Assembly: GCA_963769115.1 (NCBI GenBank)
Contig: CAVYKN010000019.1
Span: 310,001-374,000 of the forward strand
Direction: 5' to 3'
Source of the DNA: DASTFY01 sp963769115
GTDB lineage: Bacteria > Actinomycetota > Acidimicrobiia > Acidimicrobiales > Ilumatobacteraceae
Length of the DNA stretch: 64,000 nucleotides
In this document: positions 1-8,461 of the stretch, piece after piece
Layout of the letters: each line of letters starts with the position of its first letter
Position numbering within the stretch: position 1 is the stretch's first letter
Translations under genes and position numbers: made by a program
The notes under the pieces: model-generated
What the model saw: the letters and a program-made list of their open reading frames with translations, nothing else
Told to the model about the DNA's origin: nothing
The model's database searches: none

Positions 1-88
1 GCCCCTCGAGCGGCCGGATCTCCTCCTCGATGAACGCGTCCAGCGCGTCGAGCGTGGCCTGGATGTCGTCGGGGATGGCGAAGTCCAT
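1..88 (-). CDS. Acyl-CoA dehydrogenase, N-terminal fragment (runs off window start)
   Basis: An ATG at 88-86 opens a minus-strand frame that stays open to the window edge (29 codons). It begins MDFAIPDDIQATLDALDAF, the usual opening of acyl-CoA dehydrogenases, in which an N-terminal helical domain precedes the FAD-binding core. No catalytic residue is visible in this fragment, so the subfamily cannot be assigned. It lies downstream of the MFS gene on the same strand, separated by a hairpin (GCTCGC at 103-108, GCGAGC at 112-117) and a tandem octamer. A second, complete acyl-CoA dehydrogenase lies at 48430-49644. Confidence 0.6.
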   Translation of the reverse strand, partial: MDFAIPDDIQATLDALDAFIEEEIRPLEG

Positions 89-120
89 GCGCCGACAGTA
101 CGGCTCGCTCCGCGAGCGGC

Positions 121-152
121 CGTCACGCCGTCACGCCGTCACGCCGTCACGC
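121..152. repeat. Four perfect tandem copies of CGTCACGC, spanning the MFS stop codon
   Basis: Units occupy 121-128, 129-136, 137-144 and 145-152 without mismatch. The stop codon of the minus-strand MFS gene (147-149) falls in the last unit. Slippage here would change the 3' end of that gene by multiples of 8 bp. A short GC-rich hairpin sits beside it at 103-117. Confidence 0.85.
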
Positions 153-1388
153 CGCCGGGACGGTGGCCACCGGGTGTTCGAGCGGGGCGGTGAAGTGCGG
201 TCGCGCCGCTCGCACGGCCAGCAGCGCGGCGGCCAGCGCGATCGCAGCCGCCACCGTCGTCGCCCGTAGCCCGATCACGTCGGCGATGCGGCCCTGGAGG
301 AGCGCTCCGAGGGGGTAGAGCGCGCCGAGCACGGCGTTGTTCACCGCCAGCACCCGGCCGGTGAGCTCGTCGGGCGACCGCTGCTGCGCCACCGTCGTGA
401 AGGTCGAGAGCGCCAGCATGTAGAGGAAGCCGACGACGGCCAGCGCCATCGCCATCGTCACCACGTTCGGCGCGAGGCCGTACGCGGCCAGCGAGGGCGC
501 GAGCAGCCCGACGGCCCGCACCATCGTGAGCCGCACGCCGTAGCGGGCCACCAGACCACCGATGACGGCGCCGGCCATCACCGCGCCGATGCCCTGGGCC
601 GTCACCAGCACGCCGGTGGTGGCCTCGCTGCCGTCCAGGACCTTCACGGCCATGGCCGGGATCAGCGCGATGAACGGCGCGGCCAGGAAGGTGTTGAGGC
701 ACATGATCGTGAACGTGGCGCGGAGGCCGGGCTCGGCCCGCACGTGGTGCCACCCACCGAGGATCGAGCGCCTGAACGACTCGTGCGTCGCACCGCGCAC
801 CGGCGGAGGGAGGCGCACGCTGGCCACGGCGATGATCACGGCGAGGAAGCTGACGGCGTTGATGGCCAGTGCCCACGTGATGCCGCCGATGCCGATCGCA
901 AGGGCGGCGGCGACGGGCCCCAGGATGCGCCCCAGATTCCACTGGGCCGAGGACAGCCCGATGGCCGCGGGCAGGTCCTCGGGCGGGACGAGGTGCCGGA
1001 ACGACGCCTGGTAGGCCGGGAAGCCGATGGCCGCCGCGCAGCCGCTCAGCAGCGTGAGCAGTGCGATCACCGCCGGTCCGGCGGCGTCGGCCGCGACGAG
1101 CACGGTGACCGCGGTGGCGACGAGCGCCTGGGCCGACATCGCCACGAGCAGGATCACCTTGCGGGAGCGGCGGTCGGCCAGCGCGCCACCGATCGGTCCG
1201 ATCACCGCCACCGGGACGAAACCGGCAGCGGCGATCACGGCTGACCACACGGCCAGGCGGGTCTGGTCGGCCACGTAGTAGCCGAGGGCCACCGTCTCCA
1301 TCCAGGTGCCGATGTTGGACAGGGCGGCGCCGATCCAGAAGCGCCGGAACGGCGGATGCCGCAATGGCGCCAGCGTCACGAGCCCCAC
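147..1388 (-). CDS. MFS transporter (EntS/MFS_3-like exporter)
   Basis: The predicted protein has 413 residues, the usual length for a 12-helix major facilitator, and is hydrophobic throughout. It opens with the phrase PFRRFWIGAALSNIGTWMET, typical of the EntS/MFS_3 group in which the N-terminus leads straight into helix 1. The cytoplasmic loop between helices 2 and 3 carries GGALADRRSRK (about residues 67-77), the MFS loop 2-3 motif. These proteins are proton-driven exporters of siderophores, drugs or other small molecules; the substrate cannot be told from sequence. The gene ends inside a tandem octamer repeat and is probably transcribed alone. Confidence 0.85.
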   Translation of the reverse strand: MGLVTLAPLRHPPFRRFWIGAALSNIGTWMETVALGYYVADQTRLAVWSAVIAAAGFVPVAVIGPIGGALADRRSRKVILLVAMSAQALVATAVTVLVAADAAGPAVIALLTLLSGCAAAIGFPAYQASFRHLVPPEDLPAAIGLSSAQWNLGRILGPVAAALAIGIGGITWALAINAVSFLAVIIAVASVRLPPPVRGATHESFRRSILGGWHHVRAEPGLRATFTIMCLNTFLAAPFIALIPAMAVKVLDGSEATTGVLVTAQGIGAVMAGAVIGGLVARYGVRLTMVRAVGLLAPSLAAYGLAPNVVTMAMALAVVGFLYMLALSTFTTVAQQRSPDELTGRVLAVNNAVLGALYPLGALLQGRIADVIGLRATTVAAAIALAAALLAVRAARPHFTAPLEHPVATVPAA

Positions 1389-1465
1389 GAGGAGGCGAGG
1401 CTATCGACGGCCCTCGGCGACGACCCCCGACGACGAGGGCCGGCGACGAGGGCCGGCGTTGTCGA

Positions 1466-2698
1466 TCAGAACGGGTTCTGCGAGTTGGGCATCCGTTCGG
1501 CGGAGAAGAAGACGTCGGCCCGCCGGAGCGCGCCGGGCGTCGCCTCCGTGATCCGCTGCGCGCGGGCGAGGACGGAGGGTCGGAAGCCGCCGAGGTAGAT
1601 GGCGCCGAAGGCCGCACGGTCCAGCACGAGATCGGCTCGGCGACGGGTCCGGCGCGAGACCGCGCCGTCGGGTCCGCCCTCGACCTCCCAGCGGGTCGGC
1701 GCCGCGTCGGCGGCATCGGTCGTGTCGGGCAACAGCTCCAGGACGAGACGGTCCTCGCTCGTGTACGTCCGTGCGCCGAGCAGGGCCGCCGGTTGGTGCG
1801 GCCGGAGCCAGACGCAGTCGTCGAGCGCCTCCGTGCTCACGGCCCGCGGGTTGTCGACCGCGACGTGGAGCGCGTCGTCGATCGTGAAGCCCCGCCTGGA
1901 GGTGATGGTGGCGACGAGGTCGATGCCGAGCAGGGTGTGCCAGAGCGCGAGGTGCGCGTCGTCGGTCGCGGCGACCAGCTCGATGAGGTTGACCTCGTGG
2001 GCGGGCCGTCCCTCGTTCCACACCATGCGGACGCGGTAGGAGGCATAGCCGTCGTCGTGGCGGAGGCGCAGCGCGGGCGAGAAGCCGTCCTGCGCCTTGG
2101 CCTGGTCTTCGAAGACCATCCCCCACCACGCCTCGTTGCGGGCGGTCTCGCCGGGACGCTGGCCGCGGGCGCGCTCCCAGACCGCCGGTACGTGGACGCG
2201 GGCCTCGTCGGGCTCCATGAAGCGCACGGACCCCGGCTTGGGCACGAGCTCGTCTCGCAGCTGCACGGCGCGGACGTCGATGACCACCCGGCGCATCTGG
2301 GTGGCGACGCCGTAGCCGAAGCGACCGTAGATGCCTCCCTCGGAGGCAGAGAGACCGGCCACGGGCTCGCCACGGGCGTCGATGTCTGCGTGGACGGCAC
2401 CGAGAAGTCGGCGGAGGATCCCCTGGCGACGATGGGTTGCGGCCACGGACACCCACGTCACGCCTCCCATCGGCACCGAGGCGCCCCCCGGCACGGTCAT
2501 GTCGAGGGCGAACGAGCCCGCCACACCGACGATCGCCGCGCCATCGAGCGCGATGCGAAAGCGCGACAGGTCCATGATCGGCAGCCGGCGCTCGACCTCG
2601 TCGTCCTCGTAGAACGTCCCGAAGCCGCGGGCGTCGGCGGCGAACATGGCCTTGCCGTCGGATTGCTCCGGGACCCGGATCTCGATGGACACGACCAA
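1466..2698 (-). CDS. Eis-like GNAT N-acetyltransferase
   Basis: The protein has 410 residues, close to the length of mycobacterial Eis (enhanced intracellular survival). The N-terminal GNAT domain carries the acetyl-CoA motif HRRQGILRRLL near residues 89-99, followed by a second GNAT-like domain and a C-terminal sterol-carrier-like domain, the Eis three-domain layout. It ends in NPF: in Eis the C-terminal Phe carboxylate takes part in catalysis, so the conserved terminal Phe supports a full-length, active protein. Eis enzymes acetylate aminoglycosides at several amines and also protein lysines; the native substrate here is unknown. It lies beyond the gatB terminator and is probably monocistronic. 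Confidence 0.85.
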   Translation of the reverse strand: MVVSIEIRVPEQSDGKAMFAADARGFGTFYEDDEVERRLPIMDLSRFRIALDGAAIVGVAGSFALDMTVPGGASVPMGGVTWVSVAATHRRQGILRRLLGAVHADIDARGEPVAGLSASEGGIYGRFGYGVATQMRRVVIDVRAVQLRDELVPKPGSVRFMEPDEARVHVPAVWERARGQRPGETARNEAWWGMVFEDQAKAQDGFSPALRLRHDDGYASYRVRMVWNEGRPAHEVNLIELVAATDDAHLALWHTLLGIDLVATITSRRGFTIDDALHVAVDNPRAVSTEALDDCVWLRPHQPAALLGARTYTSEDRLVLELLPDTTDAADAAPTRWEVEGGPDGAVSRRTRRRADLVLDRAAFGAIYLGGFRPSVLARAQRITEATPGALRRADVFFSAERMPNSQNPF

Positions 2699-2739
2699 CG
2701 AGTCTGGCCTGCGGTGACGGCTGACTTCGCCGAATAACC

Positions 2740-2760
2740 GCCCCGCCGCTCCGGCGGGGC
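2740..2760. terminator. GC-rich hairpin directly after the gatB stop
   Basis: CCCCGCCG (2741-2748) and CGGCGGGG (2752-2759) form a perfect 8-bp stem with a 3-base loop, extendable by one pair. The hairpin starts one base after the gatB stop codon (TAG on the minus strand, 2760-2762). There is no clear T-run, as is common in high-GC actinobacteria. It separates gatCAB from the acetyltransferase downstream. Confidence 0.6.
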
Positions 2761-4265
2761 TACGACGACGGGGCTTCGGCCCGGCGGCGCTGCAAGAGCG
2801 CGGTCACCGCCTTGCCGTCGGCCTGGGCCTTCGTGGCCTTCATGACGGCGCCGATCAGGGCGCCCGCCGCCTTGTCCTCGCCGGCCCGATACTTCTCCCA
2901 CGCCGCCGGCTGCGCGGCGATGGCGGCGTCCACGGCGGCATCGAGGGCGCCGGTGTCCATGGCCTGGAATCCCCGCTCTGCGGCGATGGCCGCGGGGTCG
3001 CCATCACCACCGGCATCGACGAGCTCGCCGAGGATCTGCTTGGCCTGCGTGGCCGTGACCTGCCCGGCCTTCTCCAAGCCGGTGAGCGCGGCCAGGGCCG
3101 CCGACGTGACGGGATCCGGTCCGTCCGGCGGGAGGTTGTGCTCGATGTGGACGAGCACCCGCGCCGGATCGCCACCGGCGGCGATGGCGTCGAGTGCCAG
3201 GCGGTCGCGGCCCCGGTCGACGACGAGGGCGACGCCCTCGCTGGTCGGCTCGACCGCGGCGGCCGCCGCGAGCGCCACCCGACGCTCGGCCGGCAACGGC
3301 GGCAGCGAGGAGCGGATCTCCTCCACCCAGGCCGAATCGGGGGCCAAGGGGACGAGGTCCGGCTCGGGGAAGTACCGGTAGTCGTCGGCGTCCTCCTTGG
3401 TGCGCAACGTGTGCGTGCGGCCGTCGTTCTCGTCCCAGTGGCGGGTCTCCTGCCGGACGGTCTCACCCTCGGCGAGCAGCGCGATCTGCCGTCGGGCCTC
3501 GTACTCGATCGCCCGGCCCAGCGACCGGACCGAGTTGAGGTTCTTGATCTCGCAACGAGTTCCGAGAGGCTCACCGGGACGGCGCACCGAGACGTTGGCG
3601 TCGACCCGCATCGAGCCCTCCTCCATCTTCGCGTCGGAGGCGTCGATGGCGACGAGGATGCCGCGCAGCTCGTTGACGAACTGGCGGGCCTGTTCGCTGC
3701 TGCGGATGTCCGGCCGCCCGACGATCTCGACCAGCGGTACGCCGGCGCGGTTGTAATCGACGAGCGAGTAGTCGCTCCCGTGGATCCGACCGCCGCTGCC
3801 ACCGACGTGCGTGGACTTGCCGGTGTCCTCCTCCATGTGGGCCCGCTCGATGCCGATGCGGGTCCCGGAGGGCAGTTCCAGCCAGCCGTCGACGTTGAGC
3901 GGCTGGTCGTACTGGGAGATCTGGTAGTCCTTCGGCATGTCCGGGTAGAAGTAGTTCTTCCGGTGGAACAGGCACGGCTGCACCTCGCAGTGCAATGCCA
4001 GGCCGATGCGGATCGCCAGCTCGACGGCCCGCCGGTTGAGCACCGGCAACGAGCCCGGGAGCCCGAGCGTGACGGGGTCGATGTTGGTGTTGGGCTCGTC
4101 ACCGAAGCGGTTGGGGCTGGCGCTGAAGAGCTTGGTGGCCGTGGCCAGTTCGACGTGGACCTCGAGCCCGACCACCAGCTCGTAGCCGTCGATCAGCTCG
4201 CCGGCGGCCGTTGCCGTCGTCGCCCCGGACGGGCCGGCCGGGTCGGCCGTTCCGGTCGCCGTCAT
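2760..4265 (-). CDS. gatB: Asp-tRNA(Asn)/Glu-tRNA(Gln) amidotransferase subunit B
   Basis: GatB is the tRNA-binding kinase subunit of GatCAB, which phosphorylates and then amidates mischarged Glu-tRNA(Gln) or Asp-tRNA(Asn) in the cytoplasm. The 501-residue protein carries the opening signature GLEVHVEL (residues 33-40), the cradle motifs SVRRPGE and HMEEDTGKSTH, and the C-terminal helical/YqeY-type domain that contacts tRNA. The ATG at 4265 is chosen because it forms a 4-base ATGA overlap with the gatA stop. The same frame stays open upstream opposite gatA, but that part does not resemble any protein. It is the last gene of gatC-gatA-gatB and is followed by a hairpin. Confidence 0.97.
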   Translation of the reverse strand: MTATGTADPAGPSGATTATAAGELIDGYELVVGLEVHVELATATKLFSASPNRFGDEPNTNIDPVTLGLPGSLPVLNRRAVELAIRIGLALHCEVQPCLFHRKNYFYPDMPKDYQISQYDQPLNVDGWLELPSGTRIGIERAHMEEDTGKSTHVGGSGGRIHGSDYSLVDYNRAGVPLVEIVGRPDIRSSEQARQFVNELRGILVAIDASDAKMEEGSMRVDANVSVRRPGEPLGTRCEIKNLNSVRSLGRAIEYEARRQIALLAEGETVRQETRHWDENDGRTHTLRTKEDADDYRYFPEPDLVPLAPDSAWVEEIRSSLPPLPAERRVALAAAAAVEPTSEGVALVVDRGRDRLALDAIAAGGDPARVLVHIEHNLPPDGPDPVTSAALAALTGLEKAGQVTATQAKQILGELVDAGGDGDPAAIAAERGFQAMDTGALDAAVDAAIAAQPAAWEKYRAGEDKAAGALIGAVMKATKAQADGKAVTALLQRRRAEAPSS

Positions 4266-5701
4266 GCCGCCTCCTTGACTGCTGCTTCCAGCACCGCAGC
4301 GGTGCGGTACATGAGCGGTTCGGCCAGTGCCGGGGCGAGCACCTGCACGCCGACGGGCAGGTCGTCCTGGCCGGTGCCGAAGGGCACGCTGATGGCGGGA
4401 TGGCCGGCCAGCGGCGAAGGGATCGTGTACACGTCGCACAGGTACATCGCGAGCGGGTTGTCGGTCTTCGCGCCGAAGGGGAAGGCGACGGTGGGCGCAG
4501 TGGGCGTGAGCAGGACGTCGGCGTCCCGGTAGGCGCGGGCGAAGTCGTCGGCGATGAGCCGGCGGACCTTGAGCGCCTTGCCGTAGTACGCGTCGTAGTA
4601 GCCGGCGGAGAGGGCGTACGTACCGAGCATGATCCGCCGCTTGACCTCGGCCCCGAAGCCGGCTTCGCGGGTAGCCGCGTTCATCGCCGCGGTGTCGGCG
4701 GCGTCGACCCGCAGGCCGTAACGGACGCCGTCGTAGCGGGCCAGGTTGCTCGATGCCTCGGCCGGGGCGATGAGGTAATAGGCGGTGAGGCCGTAGCTGA
4801 AGGCCGGCACGGTGACGTCGACGGTCTTGGCGCCGGCCCGCTCCAGCGCTTCGAAGGCGAGCTCCAGCCGCTCCTCGACGTCGGGGTCGGCCCCGGGCGG
4901 AAGGTCGGTGATGCGGCCGACGCGCAGCCCTTCGACGCCGTCCCCGAGGACGGACCGGAGAGCCGGCGCGGGCTGCTCGATCGAGGTGGAGTCCATCGGA
5001 TCGTGACCGCCGACCACCTCCAGGAGAAGAGCGGCGTCTTCGACCGTGTGCGCCAACGGGCCGATCTGGTCGAGGCTCGATGCAAACGCAACCAACCCGT
5101 AGCGGGAGACGACGCCGTAGGTCGGCTTCACGCCGACGACCCCGCACAGCGCGGCGGGCTGGCGGATCGATCCGCCGGTGTCCGAGCCGAACGCTCCCGC
5201 GGCGAAGCCGGCGGCCACCGCAGCCGCGCTGCCCCCAGACGAGCCGCCCGGCACGCGGGTCAGGTCATGGGGGTTGCGGGTGGGACCGAAGGCCGAGTTC
5301 TCCGTGGACGAGCCCATGGCGAACTCGTCGAGGTTGGTCTTGCCGATGATGACAGCACCGGCTGCGGTCAGCCGCTCGACGATGGTCGCGTCGTACGGCG
5401 GTCGCCAGCCCTCGAGGATCTTCGACGAGCAGGTCGTCGGGATGCCCCGCGTGCACATGTTGTCCTTCAGCGCGACCGGCACCCCGGCCAGCGGCCCAGG
5501 ATCCTCCCCGGCCGCCACCCGCCGGTCGATCGCGGCCGCGGCAGCGCGGGCCTCGTCCCCGAGCACGAGGTTGAAGGCGTGGACGTCGGCTTCCCGTTCC
5601 GAGATGCGAGCCAGATGGGCCTCGACCACGTCGGCGGCGGTCGTGGTACCGGTCCGGACGGCTCCGGCGATCTCGCCGACACCCGTGAGGTCGGCGGTCA
5701 C
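4262..5701 (-). CDS. gatA: Asp-tRNA(Asn)/Glu-tRNA(Gln) amidotransferase subunit A
   Basis: GatA is the glutaminase/amidase subunit that releases ammonia from Gln or Asn and channels it to GatB. The 479-residue protein has the amidase-signature triad: Lys79 in VALKDN, the cis-Ser at about 154 in GGSSGGS, and Ser178 in GSDTGGS. These positions agree with the triad numbering known for characterised bacterial GatA. It overlaps gatC and gatB by 4 bases on either side (ATGA), so the three genes are translationally coupled. Presence of GatCAB suggests that Gln-tRNA and/or Asn-tRNA are made by the indirect route. Confidence 0.98.
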   Translation of the reverse strand: MTADLTGVGEIAGAVRTGTTTAADVVEAHLARISEREADVHAFNLVLGDEARAAAAAIDRRVAAGEDPGPLAGVPVALKDNMCTRGIPTTCSSKILEGWRPPYDATIVERLTAAGAVIIGKTNLDEFAMGSSTENSAFGPTRNPHDLTRVPGGSSGGSAAAVAAGFAAGAFGSDTGGSIRQPAALCGVVGVKPTYGVVSRYGLVAFASSLDQIGPLAHTVEDAALLLEVVGGHDPMDSTSIEQPAPALRSVLGDGVEGLRVGRITDLPPGADPDVEERLELAFEALERAGAKTVDVTVPAFSYGLTAYYLIAPAEASSNLARYDGVRYGLRVDAADTAAMNAATREAGFGAEVKRRIMLGTYALSAGYYDAYYGKALKVRRLIADDFARAYRDADVLLTPTAPTVAFPFGAKTDNPLAMYLCDVYTIPSPLAGHPAISVPFGTGQDDLPVGVQVLAPALAEPLMYRTAAVLEAAVKEAA

Positions 5702-6000
5702 GGTGCCTCACCGAGGATCGGCGGCACCCGGAAGCGGCCGGAATCGGCCGCGGGCGCCGCCGCCAGCACCTCGTCGCGGTCGAGGGTGGGGCCGACGATG
5801 TCGTCTCGCAGCACGTTGCTCAGGTGGAGCGGCTGGTTCATCGGCTCGACGTCGGCCAGGTCGAGGGCGTCGATGTCACGGAAGTGGTCGAGCATCGAGC
5901 CGAGCTGCTCGGTGTAGCGCTCGAGCTCGTCCTCGGTCAGCTGCAGGCGGGCCAGCCGGGCGACGTGCGCCACCGCGGCCGGGGTGATGCGATCGGACAC
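5698..6000 (-). CDS. gatC: Asp-tRNA(Asn)/Glu-tRNA(Gln) amidotransferase subunit C
   Basis: GatC is the small linker that stabilises the GatA-GatB interface. The protein has 100 residues when started at GTG 6000, giving VSDRITPAAVAHVARLARLQL, the typical GatC opening (helix, then the LARL motif). An in-frame upstream start at 6036 would add 12 residues without similarity to the family. The C-terminal stretch (ADVEPMNQP, LRDD, then VPPILGE) matches the extended tail that wraps round GatA. Its stop overlaps the gatA ATG. First gene of the operon; 6001-6141 upstream holds nothing I can name. Confidence 0.93.
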   Translation of the reverse strand: MSDRITPAAVAHVARLARLQLTEDELERYTEQLGSMLDHFRDIDALDLADVEPMNQPLHLSNVLRDDIVGPTLDRDEVLAAAPAADSGRFRVPPILGEAP

Positions 6001-6141
6001 GGGAGACGATGCTAGGGCGGCAGCATGCGATCGCACCGGGGCGTTACCGCTCCCGGATGCGGTTGCCCGGGCCGCCGATGGTCCCTGGGCGGCCGGAAGC
6101 CCGCCCCGACCCCACAGTGGTGCTGTTACACGGGTGTGCGA

Positions 6142-7225
6142 TCAACCCTCATCATGGTGCGGCAACGGTTCGTCGGCGCTGTCCTCATCCGGCGCTTCAC
6201 GCGGCGCTTCGGCGAGGTCCGGAGCGTCGCCGGTCGAGGACGGCACATCGGCGTCGACGTCCCCCAGTCGTCCGCCGCCACGACCTCGTCGTCGAGCATG
6301 GGGCTCGGTGCCACGGAGGGCACAGCCGGATCCACATCGGCCGACGCACGATCGTCGGTGACGGCCACTTCCTCGACGAGCCGCCCGCGAGCGGCCGAGG
6401 GCGTCGCATGGACACCAGGAGGTACGCCACCGCGATCGTGAACACCGCGAGCGACACGACCTCGTTGACCCGCCAGCCCCACAACAGCGAGGCCTCATCG
6501 ATGCGCACTCGCTCGATCCAGAACCGCATGAACGTGTAGCCGGCGACGTACAGCGCGAACAGCTCCGTGCCCCAGATGCGGAACCGGCGGTCGATCCAGA
6601 TCAACCCGCCGCACAGCAGCAGGCACCACAGCGACTCGTAGAGGAACGTGGGATGGAAGGTCGTCCCCGGCGGATAGCCGGCGGCAACCGCCTTGTCGGA
6701 CGAGATCTCGAGCGCCCAGGGCAGGTCGGTCGGCCGCCCGAACAGCTCCTGGTTCCACCAGTTCCCCCAACGGCCGATGGCCTGGGCCAGCGGCAGCGCG
6801 GGCGTGATCGCGGACAACCCACCCTGCAGCGGGATGCCGCGCCGCAGGGCGGCCCAGATGCCGACCGCCACACCGGCCGCGATGCCGCCCCAGATGCCGA
6901 GGCCGCCCTCCCAGATCTTGAACGCGTCGAGCCACCGACCCTCGAAGCGTCGCCAATCCGTGATCACGTGGTACAGGCGCGAGCCGATGATCCCGGCGGG
7001 AACGGCCCACAGCGCGATGTACGACATGTCTTCCCGGGTCCCGACCCCTCTCGCTTCGAGCCGCCGGCCCGCCAGCCACACCGCGGCCAGCACACCGAGC
7101 GCGATCATCAGCCCGTAGGCGCGCAGGTTGAGCGGACCCAACGTGATCGTGCCGTTCGACGGGCTGGGGATCGACGCCACGATGCCGGCGGTCGCGCCGA
7201 ACGCGCCGGACGCCCCGTTGATCAT
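6142..7225 (-). CDS. lgt: Prolipoprotein diacylglyceryl transferase (two frameshifts in the C-terminal tail)
   Basis: Lgt transfers diacylglycerol to the lipobox cysteine of prolipoproteins at the membrane, the first step of lipoprotein maturation. The catalytic body (about 275 residues) is intact: several membrane helices, the signature GRWGNWWNQELFG near residues 150-162, and HPTFLYESLW. After SMRRPRPLAG the frame breaks near 6390 and again near 6262 (next to a run of five C). Restoring both gives an acidic cytoplasmic tail ending LPHHDEG with a stop at 6142, as in actinobacterial Lgt proteins with long charged tails. Read unshifted, the frame runs to 6197 with an Arg-rich, unlikely tail. 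Several lipoproteins in this window are potential substrates. Confidence 0.93.
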
Positions 7226-7264
7226 GACGTGCTCATAGCGGCATCCGGAGGGTGCGACCGACGG

Positions 7265-8023
7265 TCAGCCCGTGACCTTGCGGCCGAACGCCACCGCAGC
7301 CTCGAAGATCACGTCCTTGTCGAAGTCCAGCGTGGCGACGTGGTAGCTGCGCTCGAGGCTGATGCGCTCGACCGGCCCGCCGAAGGTCTCGGCCAGGAAG
7401 TCACCGTTGGACGGCTCGACCACATGGTCCTGCGGGCTCGTCAGGAGGAGCAGCGGACACGTGATCTCGCTGTAGCGCTCGCTCAACGAGGCCAGGCCGT
7501 CCTCCACGAGCGAGATCAGCGGGCGCAGCGGCGTCTGCTCATAGGCGCTCTCCGTCGCGTCCGGATCGGCGATGTCGGCGCCGATCCCGGGCATGGTGTC
7601 CGTCCCCTCGTCGACCATCCCGTGCAACATCTCCATGAGCTCGGCCGGCTGCGGCTTCGTGGCGGGGTTGATGCACACGATCCCCGCCACCTCGGGATGC
7701 TGCAGCGCCGTCCACAGCGTCAGGCTGCCGCCCATCGACAGACCCGAGACGACGACCTTGTCGGCGCGGGCGGCCAGCCGCTGGTAGGCCGCCTCCACCT
7801 CCGCGGTCCAGTCCGCCCAGTCCGTCGTCTTCATGTCCTCCACCGTCGTGCCGTGGCCGGGGAGCCGGGGAAGCTCGACGGTGAAGCCGGCGGCAGCGAA
7901 GGCCTCGGCCAGCCCGCGCATCGAGGTGGGGTTGCCGGTGAAGCCGTGCAGGCACAGCGCGCCGGCACGTCCGCCTTCCGCGGACCAGGGCTCGGCACCG
8001 GGCAGCAACTGGAGATCGGTCAT
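7265..8023 (-). CDS. Alpha/beta hydrolase (Est30/monoacylglycerol lipase-like esterase)
   Basis: A 252-residue alpha/beta hydrolase. HGFTG (residues 26-30) forms the oxyanion-hole turn, GLSMGGS carries the nucleophile Ser96, TSPQDHVV supplies the acid Asp near 200, and SYHVATLD the His near 228. This layout and length match carboxylesterase Est30 and serine-aminopeptidase-like lipases, which cut short and medium-chain esters or monoacylglycerols. No signal peptide, so cytoplasmic. It sits between lgt and a ferredoxin on the same strand, with gaps of about 40-50 bp on either side. Confidence 0.88.
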   Translation of the reverse strand: MTDLQLLPGAEPWSAEGGRAGALCLHGFTGNPTSMRGLAEAFAAAGFTVELPRLPGHGTTVEDMKTTDWADWTAEVEAAYQRLAARADKVVVSGLSMGGSLTLWTALQHPEVAGIVCINPATKPQPAELMEMLHGMVDEGTDTMPGIGADIADPDATESAYEQTPLRPLISLVEDGLASLSERYSEITCPLLLLTSPQDHVVEPSNGDFLAETFGGPVERISLERSYHVATLDFDKDVIFEAAVAFGRKVTG

Positions 8024-8075
8024 GGTCTGTGTCTAGCGGACGCGGATCGACCGCGACCCCTCACCGGTGCGGGTC

Positions 8076-8387
8076 TCACCGGTAGGGATCGTTGGTGCTC
8101 CCGGGCTCGACCCACCACTCCTGCGGGTAACCGGCCTGCTCCCACTCCGGGAACGGATAGATGCAGTCGACCGGGCAGGCGGGCAGGCACTTGTCGCAAC
8201 CGGAACAGAGCTCCGGGATGATCACGACATCGGCGCCGTGGTTGAAGATGGCGCCGAAGTGGCTCGGGCAGTGGCGCAGGCAGGCGTCGCAGTTGATGCA
8301 CTCCGCCATCTCGATGCGCACCGGCGGGTTCTGCCACTTGGCGTTGCGCTCCCGCTTGGCGATCCGCTCGAGCCGGGCGCTGGACAC
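8076..8387 (-). CDS. Ferredoxin with two 4Fe-4S cluster motifs
   Basis: A 103-residue soluble protein with two cluster motifs: CINCDACLRHCP and CSGCDKCLPACPVDC. Both have four cysteines, so two 4Fe-4S clusters are expected. It also has a short basic N-terminus and a Trp-rich, Pro-rich C-terminus. It probably carries electrons to an oxidoreductase encoded elsewhere; no partner reductase or P450 is adjacent. It is divergent from the TetR gene at 8462, and a perfect palindrome lies between them, suggesting shared control. Confidence 0.9.
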   Translation of the reverse strand: MSSARLERIAKRERNAKWQNPPVRIEMAECINCDACLRHCPSHFGAIFNHGADVVIIPELCSGCDKCLPACPVDCIYPFPEWEQAGYPQEWWVEPGSTNDPYR

Positions 8388-8419
8388 ATCGCGAGCCTAC
8401 GACCCCGCGGCCGCTGGGA

Positions 8420-8435
8420 TTGACCCACGGGTCAA
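8420..8435. promoter_or_regulatory. Perfect inverted repeat TTGACCC-AC-GGGTCAA, likely TetR operator
   Basis: Two 7-bp arms match without error around a 2-bp centre. The site lies in the 74-bp gap between the divergent ferredoxin (start 8387) and TetR (start 8462) genes, the normal place for an autoregulatory TetR operator. Binding by this TetR is inferred from position and symmetry only. Confidence 0.6.
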
Positions 8436-8461
8436 GGACTGGTGGACTGACCGCCGAGGCG

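Noticed and set aside
2760..5147. A 795-codon minus-strand open frame that joins antisense-like gatA sequence to gatB
   Set aside because: Only the part from 4265 down matches GatB. The rest is a GC-driven open frame overlapping gatA, which is clearly the real gene there.
8420..8461. Longer TetR start at TTG 8420
   Set aside because: The codon lies inside the palindrome and the added residues do not resemble TetR N-termini; ATG 8462 is adequate.
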